Assembly (NCBI GenBank): GCA_028641055.1
Contig: CM054057.1
Coordinates: 332,474,482-332,538,481 of the forward strand
Source: Alopecurus myosuroides
Taxonomy: Eukaryota > Streptophyta > Magnoliopsida > Poales > Poaceae
Reading direction: 5' to 3'
Length of the DNA stretch: 64,000 nt
Positions 55,713 to 64,000 of this stretch are shown here, in pieces (the first letter of the stretch is position 1; each line of letters starts with the position of its first letter). Under the pieces are notes generated by a model that was not told the DNA's origin, did not search any database, and was given only the letters and a program-made list of their open reading frames with translations. The translations under genes and the position numbers were made by a program.

Positions 55713-56113
55713 AGCGCAGAGGAAACCCTAGGGTTTGAGCGGTGAGTTGAGCAATTTTCGGAAAAGATTGATCCAGCCCGAGAATTTGGGGATAAGAATC
55801 AGGGTAATTATTGCATGATATCCGGATAAGCTTAGTCGGTTGAGTGAGTCGGATTTAAGGTATTTTTACTCGGACTAACCGGTAGAGAAGTGGAGGCCGG
55901 GTTATGATGTATTCCTCGGAGTGTTAACCCAGGAAATGATGCTTTGGCTTGATTTAAAACCGGGTTATTATATGGACCGCCCAAAGAGCAGGCCTGGCTA
56001 TAGTTAAAGCAATTTAACCCGGTATATTATGAATTTGAATGTTTATTGTTTTGCAGGGAATAGCGTGCGCTTCATGGTTGATCCCAAGATGCCCAAGCTA
56101 TTCTGGGGACTAT
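55713..56113 (+). other. D 3' interior between antisense promoter and 3' LTR
   Basis: No coding frame. It holds the region upstream of the antisense TATA box, several CCGGGTTA blocks, and the sense polypurine tract CTGGGGACTAT (56103-56113) immediately before the 3' LTR. Confidence 0.7.
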
Positions 56114-56217
56114 TGTTGGGGGGATGGTAACCCGGTAGGCCCATGCCTAGGTGAAACCCGGTCCGAAGGAAATCACATGAAACCCGGCCCAAGATGAAGG
56201 AGTTTCCAGAAGGCCCA
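56114..56217 (+). repeat. Element D 3' LTR, first 104 bp, cut by F
   Basis: TGTTGGGGGGATGG through CAGAAGGCCCA equals 43425-43528. At 56218 the sequence changes to TGTCGCACCC, the outer end of the F LTR. The five bases before it (GCCCA, 56213-56217) are the expected target duplication; the remaining D LTR should lie beyond the far end of F. Confidence 0.9.
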
Positions 56218-59200
56218 TGTCGCACCCGGACTTCTAGAGGATACTCGCAGTTCCGTTGAACAGTAGATGATTGGATTACGGGGCTTACCTGCACCCGCAT
56301 CTCTTACGAGTAGGCCAACACACGTATGTGTGACAACCAACCCCTACTGTTCATCGTCTACGTAAACCATCCCATAGAAATCAGGATACTACCATTGACG
56401 TACTTCATACCATACACACATGGTACGTCAACGGCGTTTAACAAAATGATAACACAACATATCTCTAAGACACAAAAGATGGAAATAAGTTGCAAAAATA
56501 GCTCTCACTAGAGCAGAGATAGCAAATACAATCATCCAGAGGACACATGTCCCAACAATTCATCATTACATCACAGCGGAAGCATCCAAAGTGTCTGAGT
56601 ACAGACAAGATCCAAATAGGCCTAAGAGGCCGGAAACAAAAAGACGGAGCCCATCCACGAAGTCTCGGATCCTGCCCGGGGTCCGCTATCTACTCGTCAA
56701 CAGCCTCGTCATACTCCACGTAGTAGCCACCATGGGGATCCTCGGAAAACGTAGTCTGCGGAAACCACAGCCCCAAAGGGGTCAGTACAACAACGTACTG
56801 GCAAGCAAGACTCACGGTTCACCAAAATGTACCCCACAACATCAAGCACATATGTTTTGGGTTCAACGGAAGAAAGGGTGATACAAAAGATGCGGCAGCG
56901 GGCTGCACTAACCAACTACAGAGACTTGCTACAATTCCCGGCTAACAGAAAGAAGGTAAGATAGCGTATCGTAACCAACTAACAACTAACTCCAAACAAA
57001 CCCATCCTGGATCTCGCCCCTTATCCCAAAGAAGCAATCCGAGGATATCTCGCACCGTTGGATTAAGATGACATCATTCTTAAGGTGGAAGTAATCTATA
57101 TTACTAGTCAAGTTGTTATAGTTAGGTGTAAGTTGTCTGAGTACTTGTTAGCCAGTACTTTCACCAAGTCGTCACATAACCGCGGACAACACGGCTTCTC
57201 GAGAAGATTCATCCCTGCAGGGTGTGCTCCAGTACCCGTACACACTCAAGCCACCAACTAAAACTCAGGTTGGCTTGACACGACTCGAACCATCTCTACA
57301 GCCTGTCCTAGGAGCCACGGAGCTATAAGGTCCCAGCCACGCAGCCGAATACTCAGCGCAAGTGTGCAAAACTCCCGCAGGACGCAACACCCCGGCAATA
57401 CAGGCCTCGCCCTATATGTGTGCGTCATCATCATCATCAGTAACCATGGGAGCGACCCATTCATGCGCATGAGCCAAATGGAACACCCGAACTAAGTGTG
57501 GCTCTTCGGACAAACTGCGGATCAGATCAAAGTCGAGGGGGGTTCCATACCACCACCCGGATGCGGTGAGCACGCTCATCATGGATCAGTAGACAAGACC
57601 CTTTTCCTAATTAGGGTCGACACTAGCAGGCCTCAAAACCACGCCGGGCCTCCTGCCGGTGCCTTATCATCAATTTAGCATTACCTCAAAATTAACAGGT
57701 TGTTGTTTAACATCGAGCCCCAGAACATAATGAAATATGGTAACAGAAAGTAACGGGTAACAGACTCGAGCAGAAACAACCCTAAGCATGCTAGTAAGAC
57801 ACGGGCAACAATCAAAGGGGTTATAGGTATGGAGGTGAGGCTATATCAGGGTTAAAGGATAACATGTGATAGGATCGAACAGAAGCAACGATTCCTAGGG
57901 CTAGCAGAAATAGGCAACGGAAAGTATCGGTATCCAATGTGGAAAGGAACACAATGGTTCATGTGAGTGAATACTTGCCTGCAAGCTCAACAGCCTGGTA
58001 CTGAGCTAGATCCTTAGAAGGGGTGTCGTAAGTATCGTCTGTCTCAACGTCGTCGTCTATTCGAGAAGAAGCAAACAAACAACGCAGAGAGACAAACAAT
58101 CAATAACATGGCATAATGCACAATCATGGGATGATGCATGTCAATTTAATTGATGCATCAAAAATAACTGGTTGACATGGTAACACAATTTAAATGGACC
58201 CATATGCAATTGGGATTGCATATGGAAAGCCCATGAGTTAAGGTTGAAATAATTGTTTTACAACTAAACAACAGGTGAAGGTGGATTAGCATGATGCATG
58301 GATGAAGAAAACAGAAAGAAAACAACAATAGAAACAATTTGAAATAAGGTTTACCAAGTTTGGAATTTCATTTATTAAGTTATGAAGTTTTGGTTCCTTA
58401 AAGGGGTTACACAAGCATTTGTTGTTTTCACCAATTTAAATTGTGCAAAATAGATAACAAAGTTCATATTTGAAAAGAACACACAATTTTAGGTGGAATA
58501 CATGTTTCAATTATTGAAAAAGGAATTAGAATGAATTACTTATGAATTAAACAAGTTTAAACAAGATTTAATTGGAATTAAATTAAGTATGAATATTATT
58601 TGAATTTTATTTGTTCAAAACATTAAACCAAATTCATATTTTAAAAGTCTATACTTTTCTGGTTTGAAAACATATTTTATATGTTCAAAAATAATTTAAT
58701 TTGAGCAAGTTATGAATTTAGCAAAATTAAATGACTTAAACAAGGTTTAAATTATTTAACCAACTTTACTTATTCAAATCATGAAAAAAAAATTATATTT
58801 GGAAAGGTGGTTCAAAATAGCATGGAAAACATATTTTATTTGTGTTATTTGAATTAAGTTTGAATTATTTATGCATTTAATCAAATTTGGAATGATTTGT
58901 TTGAATTTGAAATTTGAAAACATTTGCAATGCTCAAAACAGAAAACAATTGATTTAATCATGTAGAGAATGTAATTTGGTTCAGTATACATATTTTATTT
59001 GTATTATTTGGAGTTGGCATTTAAAAGTTATTTGCATTTTGGACCTAGGGACTAATCTGTGAAAAAACTGGACTGATATTAAAAGAAAATGAGCAGAAAA
59101 ATTAATTGCACCGCGCAGTGACCCAGAATAGGCCACTGCCAGTGGGCCCTGGCCTCCGTGGCGCCTAGGTGGCGTGGCTGGGGGTCGACGTGGCCTCCAG

Positions 59201-60509
59201 GGCCACTGACGCGCGGGCCCAGCGCGCGCGCGTGGAAGGGAAAAAATTGGGAGGCGAATTGCATCCCGCGGGGATCGAACCCGCGATGCGGTGCTCGCGC
59301 GCAAGGTGTGCTGCCACTGGGCTCTGTTCCGATTCGTGACAGGTAAGGGGCACGTTTGGGTATAACCTTCAGTTAAGCGCTAACTGAATTTTTGGTTGCA
59401 GGTGTGGTTTCTGAACCTCGACGGAGGAACAGAGTCCGCCGGCGGCCGTGGTTCGCTGCGCTGCCCGCGTGCGTGCTGTGGCCGGTGGTCGTGCGCGCGT
59501 GGATGTTGAGAGGAGGGAGAGGGGAAGAGAACGAGGGCTCACCGTGAGGGAAAAAAAACGGAGGAGGAGGTCGGCTTGGTGGTGGCGACGGGCGGCGAAG
59601 TAGGGGACGGCGGCGGCGCTCCGGTGACCCTCGGGGGAGACCGAGGAAACGGCGCGGGAGAGGGAGGCGTGGGCTCTCCGTTCCCGGCCCTAACACGGCC
59701 GGTGGGGGCACCGTGGCGCGGCGATCGCCGGAGGGAAACGAGGTGGTGGTTGCTCTCGGTGGGGTTCAGAATAGAGAAGAGGGAGGTGCAGCGAGAGAGA
59801 AAGAGAGGAAGAAGAATTGGCGGCGCGAGGGAGAAAGGGAGGAGAGATTAGGGCACAGAGGGGGGGGCTCGAGCTAGGGTTAAGAGGAGGAGGGGGGTGA
59901 GCTCGTGGCCGTTGCTCCTCTGCACTTGTCAACGTGGACAGGCGCATCTGCCTGCCGTACAGAGGTTAGGGATGAGCGAGGGGGGTAGCAGGCCAGGGCT
60001 AGGTGGGCTGGCCCAATTGGGCTGGCTGCCCTTTCCTTTCTTTATTTTTATTCTTTCTGTTTCTTTTTTTTTGCTGAAAAGGAATAGGGAGAAAAGGAGA
60101 TGGTTTTAGTGGTTAGAAAATTTTAGGGATAATTTGTATTGATTAAGTATTGTAATAGCAACAAGTACACACTTTGGTTTTCCAAAAAAAATTGAAATTA
60201 GTTGCTGTTTGCAATTTGATTGAATTTTGAATGAATTTGAGATTAAATGAATAATTGAAACTTAATCAATGTAAAGTTTTTAATTTCAAGTTTAATGGAA
60301 CAATTTATTTGTTTGTTTTGTAGTTTTTATTTGAAACATTGTAACATAACAAGTATGAACAAGAATTTGAATTTTTGTTTGGAATTCATATAGAAAACAA
60401 ATGGAATCAAATGCAAAACAAATGCAAAGAATATGATGACATGATGCAAAGCAATAATTTAACAAAAAGAAAACATTCTAGGGGTTGTTTTCATACTTGG
60501 GATGTTACA
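56218..60509 (-). repeat. Element F 3' LTR (4292 bp)
   Basis: On the minus strand it runs from TGTAACATCCCAAGTATG (60509) to AAGTCCGGGTGCGACA (56218), with TG...CA ends. The polypurine tract adjoins the first end and D LTR sequence adjoins the other. It holds no credible gene: short frames such as 57496-57678, 58981-59304 and 59373-59947 lack any family motif. There is an AT-rich zone (about 58140-59090), a GC-rich zone (about 59100-60010) and a tRNA-like segment at 59261-59330. The size is within the range of long Tekay LTRs. Confidence 0.85.
59261..59330 (-). other. tRNA-like segment in F LTR
   Basis: The minus strand has an A-box-like GAGCCCAGTGGCAGC and, at a spacing similar to that in tRNA genes, a B box GGTTCGATCCC. 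The B box is flanked by GCGGG and CCCGC, which form a perfect 5-bp T stem. The acceptor ends do not pair, so it is not a working tRNA; it may be a tRNA-derived fragment captured by the LTR. Confidence 0.45.
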
Positions 60510-60527
60510 AAACGCCCCCCCCCTTGA
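60510..60527 (-). other. Element F polypurine tract
   Basis: The minus strand reads CAAGGGGGGGGGCGTTT (nine G, 60515-60523) immediately before the LTR start TGTAACATCCC. It is the plus-strand primer site. Confidence 0.8.
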
Positions 60528-60548
60528 AGGAATCGCGCCCCGAGATTC

Positions 60549-61930
60549 CTACTGAGAAGTGAAAAGGTCCGGATACTTCTTGCGAAGATCCTCTTCGGTC
60601 TCCCACGTTGCCTCTTTATCGGAATGATGAGACCACTGCACTTTTAAGAACTTGGTGCTCTTGTTGCGAGTATTACGCTCGGTCTCATCGAGAATACGAA
60701 CAGGGTGCTCCTCATAAGATAGATCTTCTTGCAGTTCAATGGAATCATGATCAACTGCACGATCTGGATCTTTGAAACACTTCTTGAGCTGTGACACGTG
60801 AAACACATCGTGCACCTTGGATAGTTTTTCTGGAAGTTCAAGACAATAGGCATTTTCCGCACGCCTTGAGAGAATGTTGAAAGGACCAATGTATCTCGGT
60901 GCTAGCTTTCCTTTCGCACCAAAACGATGAGTGCCTCTAAGGGGAGTTACACGGTGATATGCTTTGTCACCAGGTGCATAGATCATATCCCTGTGCTTGC
61001 TGTCATAGTAGCTTTTCTGACGAGACTGAGCAATCTTGAGATTGTCACGAATGATGCGAACTTTCTTTCTCTTCGGCTTCCTTAACAATGTCAGGGCCTA
61101 AGAGAGAACTTCACCAGCTCCAGACCAATTGATTGGAACTCCTTGCATCAGCGGCCATAGAATGCCTCTAATGGTGCCATGCCTAGGCTGCCTGGAAGCT
61201 GTGTTGTAGGAGAATTTCAGCATATTGAAGACATTCCTCCTCATTTCAATGCCAAAGGAGAGACCACATGCTCTGAGCAAGTCCTCGATAATCTGATTTG
61301 ACTCTTTCGACTTGCCCATGAGACTGAGGGTGATAAGCTGTGCTGAACAGAAGTTTGGTGCCCAATGCTTCTTGAAAAGCTTTTTCCAGAAATGGGAAGT
61401 GAATATGCTTCCACGGTCTGAGCTTATTTCCAATGGAACTCCAGGAAGAGGAACAATCTTTGCTGTGTAGAGCTCTGCTAACTAGGCTAGCTGAGATTGT
61501 TTCTTTGACAGCAGAAGAAGTGAGCTACCTTAGAGAGACGATCATGACAACGAAGATTGCATCGTTGCCCTTCTTGGAATTTGGAAAACCAGTGACGAAG
61601 TCCATTTCAATCATGTCCCACTTCCACTCAGGAATTTCAGAGGTTGGATGAAGACCGGCTGTTTTCTGATTGAACTACACCCTTGACACGTTGACAAACG
61701 TCGCATTCAGAAACGTATTGAGCAATTTCACGTTTCATGCCAGACCACCAATACAGTGTCTTGAGATCCTGGTACATGTTTGTACTTCCAGGGTGTATGG
61801 ATAGAGGAGTTTCATGAGCCTCCTTGAGAATGACATCTTTGAGACTTTGGATTTGAGGAACTGCAATGCGTTCTTCGAAGAACACAGTTCCCTTGTCATC
61901 AATTGAGAAGCACTCATACTTCACATTGCC
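60549..61930 (-). pseudogene. Element F integrase with chromodomain
   Basis: Integrase inserts the cDNA; the chromodomain is thought to guide chromoviruses to particular chromatin. The zinc-binding N-terminus is in 61637-61924 (HETPLSIHPG ... CDVCQRVK). The catalytic core is scattered over 61098-61640, with SSDRGSIFTSHFWKK visible and stops around 61480-61540. The C-terminal frame 60549-61088 (179 residues) has RQKSYYDSKHRD, GAKGKLAPRYIGPF and VHDVFHVSQLKK, then a chromodomain near its end: KFLKVQWSHHSDKEATWETE. The core is clearly decayed (the stretch after SDRG has lost several usual residues), so the enzyme would be inactive. Confidence 0.9.
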
Positions 61931-62514
61931 TGCTTTGATGTTATTTGTGATCTTCTGATCTCAGCATCACGAAGTTGTTCAGAACGAATCTTGTCCTCGA
62001 GAGTTGGACTGGCTGTTCAAGTTTGCAAGATAACCTTAAGGAACAAGACCAAGTTGAGCTTCTGGAATTCTTCATGAAGAGGAGGTTGGCTTTCCATGAT
62101 CATGAGATTATTGCAATATGACTTGCGACTGAGAGCATCGGCCATAACATTAGCCTTGCCTGGAGTGTAGGAAATGGTAAGATCGAAGTCTTTGATCTTT
62201 TCAATCCATCTCCTTTACCTGAGGTTTAGATCTAGTTGAGTGAAGATGTATTTCAGACTCTTATGATCGGAAAAGATTTCAGTGCGATTACCCAACAAGT
62301 ATTGTCTCCATTTCTTGAGGGCAAACACAACTGCTGCAAGTTCTAGATCATGAGTGGGATAATTGAGCTCATGTGCGTTCAACTGACGTGAAGCATAAGC
62401 CACAACTTGACGTTCTTGCATAAGAACTGCAACCTAGACCTTGGAGAGATGCATCGCAGAATACTGGAAAGGTTTGGTAGTATCTGGGCCAACCAGAACT
62501 GGTGTAGAAGTGAG
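61931..62514 (-). pseudogene. Element F RNase H
   Basis: Gypsy-type RNase H between reverse transcriptase and integrase. The clearest frame (62215-62421) reads [37 protein letters not shown] and [13 protein letters not shown]. Its N-terminal part is in another frame (62422-62514), and its tail, to about 61931 (YTPGKANVMADALS-like), is in shifted frames with stops. Only one RNase H is present, in contrast to the two in D and G1. Confidence 0.85.
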
Positions 62515-63228
62515 TTAAGTCTTGAGGAGATTGAAACTTTCATCACATTGTGGAGACCAAACGAACTTCTTGTCCTTCTTTGTGAGATCAGTGAGCGGTT
62601 TGGCAATCTTGGAGAAGTTTTGGACGAAACGACGGCAATAGCTAGCCAAACCAAGAAAACTTCTGACTTGCTTCACCGTCTTAGGAGGTTTCCAATCAAC
62701 AATTGCCTTAACCTTTTCTGGATCAATGGCTATGCCCTTGGCAGAGATGACATGGCCAAGGTAAGCAACTTCTGAAATCCAGAACTCACATTTGGAGAAT
62801 TTGGCATAAAGACGATGCTCGCGAAGTTTCATGAGAGTGAGACGAAGATGTTCTTCATGCTCTTCCTCGGATTTTGAGTAGACAAGAATGTCATCAAGAT
62901 ATACCACAACGAACTTGTCGAGGTATTCATGGAAGACAGAATTCATGAGTCGAGAGAAGGTCGCCGGTGCATTGGTGAGGCCAAAGGACATGACGGTGTA
63001 TTCATATAGACCGTAGCGAGTGGTGAAAGCTGTCTTTGGAATATCTTCCTTTCTGATCTTTATTTTATGGTAACCCATTCTCAAGTCTAGCTTGGAGAAT
63101 ATTGAGGCTCCAGCAAGTTGATCAAAAAGATCATCGATACGAGGAATTGGATATTTGTTTTTGATGGTTTTCTCGTTAAAGAGGACGATAGTCAACAACG
63201 AGTCTCTTTGTTTGATCCTTCTTCGCAA
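62515..63228 (-). pseudogene. Element F reverse transcriptase
   Basis: The 237-residue frame has [49 protein letters not shown] and the catalytic YLDD at residues 110-113, then [11 protein letters not shown] and [11 protein letters not shown] at the connection. Its first 18 codons are out of register: the true N-terminal part of the domain ([20 protein letters not shown]) lies in the neighbouring frame 63176-63994. A frameshift near 63180-63228 therefore splits the domain. YLDD and [10 protein letters not shown] are typical of chromoviruses. Confidence 0.93.
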
Positions 63229-63994
63229 CGAACAGAGTTGGGCAACCCCAAGCCGAGAAACTAGGTTGAATGTAACCTTTCTCCATGTACATATCGATTT
63301 GCTCCTTTAACAGTTTCAGTTCAGGACGAGCTATCTTGTACGGGTGCTTAGAGATTGGAGCAGTACCTGGTTCAAGCTCGATCACGAACTCAACTACTCG
63401 GTCCGGAGGCATTCCTGGCAATTCTTCTGGAAAGACATCGGGGAATTCACAAACCACCGGAACATTTTCAAGTAGAGGTAGAGGTTTTGCATTGAGAGTG
63501 TAGAGTTGAACAACTGGATTTTCAGCATGGAAGTAGACTATCTGGCCAGAAGGGTGTGTGATTTTGACAGACTTAGCAGGACAATCAATGACTGCTTTGT
63601 TGGCTACCAGCCAATCCATCCCAAAAATGACATCAATATCTAAAGAGTGGAGAGCTATCAGAGATGCTTGGAATGGAAGGTTTCCAACTGTGATCTCGAT
63701 GTTCTGGCTAACTTTATTGCTTTGCCAGCTAGATCCCGGTGATTTCACTAGGAGAGGGATATACAACTGTTCGAAGTTGATTTTACTGTTGTTTGCAAAG
63801 TGTTGAGAGATGAAGGAGTGTGAAGCACCAGAATCGAACAAGACTTTAGCACGAAACGAGTTCACAAGAAGTGTGCCCATTACAACCTCTGGAGATTCTT
63901 CTGCTCCCTGGGCCTTGACATGGTTCACCCTCACAGTTCTCAAGACAGACTTGTTCTTGTTGCGGGGCCTAGGCGAAGAAGTGTATACCATCAC
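63176..63994 (-). pseudogene. Element F protease and start of reverse transcriptase
   Basis: The 272-residue frame contains a retropepsin with an intact active site, VLFDSGASHSFIS, and the downstream hallmark DVIFGMDWL. The linker FPDVFPEELPGMPPDR, which precedes chromovirus reverse transcriptases, follows, then [20 protein letters not shown]. The frame is open to within a few bases of the window edge. Gag should lie just beyond it. Compared with the DGxSS proteases of G1 and D, DSGAS marks a different lineage. Confidence 0.92.
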
Positions 63995-64000
63995 ATGATT

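Larger units (their letters stand above)
43425..56217 (+). mobile_element. Ty3/gypsy Tat-lineage element D with antisense gene
   Basis: D has its 5' LTR at 43425-43888, a primer-binding site directly after it, gag, protease, reverse transcriptase, two RNase H domains and integrase on the plus strand to 50607. A 1.2-kb non-coding stretch follows, then a spliced gene on the minus strand (51850-55101) and the first 104 bp of the 3' LTR (56114-56217), where element F interrupts. Dual RNase H, DGxSS protease, a long gag and an extra antisense ORF before the 3' LTR are Tat-lineage traits. The presumed left target duplication is ATACG (43420-43424); its partner is outside the window. Confidence 0.93.
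56218..64000 (-). mobile_element. Ty3/gypsy chromovirus F (Tekay-like), 3' part
   Basis: Reading the minus strand from the right edge gives protease, reverse transcriptase, RNase H, integrase with a C-terminal chromodomain, a polypurine tract and a 4.3-kb 3' LTR. Order and chromodomain define a chromovirus; LTR length and the chromodomain sequence fit the Tekay clade. Gag, the 5' LTR and the right-hand duplication are outside the window. Pol has several frameshifts and stops. Confidence 0.92.

Noticed and set aside
59261..59330. Functional tRNA gene
   Set aside because: B box and T stem are good, but acceptor ends do not pair and the D and anticodon arms are poor.

Overview
The window is a nuclear, intergenic stretch of a large grass genome. 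No host gene was recognised. Nearly every base can be assigned to plant transposable elements, most of them nested in one another. The LTR families point to a cool-season grass (Pooideae): a BARE/Angela-like Ty1-copia LTR, Athila-type Ty3-gypsy LTRs of the Sabrina/WHAM style, Tat-lineage gypsy elements and a Tekay-like chromovirus. That reading rests on remembered family resemblance, and the species cannot be named.

Left block (1-12940, all minus strand). A non-LTR LINE (1 to about 5430) carries ORF1 and ORF2 and runs off the left edge. It sits inside the second RNase H domain of a Tat-lineage gypsy element (G1, about 5430-11394), whose single visible LTR is 10854-11394. G1 in turn interrupts a proline-rich LINE ORF1-like frame (11395-12350). 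Next to that is a LINE reverse transcriptase remnant (12351-12940).

Middle block (12941-43424). The scaffold is one old copia element (K). Its AT-rich interior is 12941-15593. Its 3' LTR begins at 15594 and is broken into four pieces: 15594-16382, 19792-20106, 27360-27919 and 43241-43424. The interruptions are four separate insertions. E (16383-19786) is a solo LTR with target-site duplication GGGAG, and it holds a poly(A)-tailed retroposon at 17059-18856. C (20107-27359) is an Athila-type element with a duplicated piece of its own 3' interior upstream of its 5' LTR. A (27920-43240) is an Athila-type element coding only for gag and protease. A carries the complete element B (29461-35930, duplication TCTCC) in its 5' LTR and a solo LTR H (40656-41576, duplication TACCT) in its 3' interior. 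The fourth insertion is D.

Right block (43425-64000). D (43425-56217 and beyond) is a long Tat-lineage gypsy element. Its sense strand encodes gag, protease, reverse transcriptase, two RNase H domains and integrase, with several breaks. Between integrase and the 3' LTR it carries an antisense gene. That gene has a TATA box, a probable leader intron and six exons whose splice sites and phases agree. Its 3' LTR is cut after 104 bp by F, a minus-strand chromovirus with a 4.3-kb LTR (56218-60509) and a decayed pol gene that runs off the right edge.

The strongest leads are the spliced antisense gene of D and a conserved membrane-like ORF of unknown function that B and C carry in place of gag-pol. 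Others are hairpins that hold the TATA box in the loop in both Tat LTRs, and a polypurine-tract-like motif repeated through the Athila-type elements, including inside their ORF.
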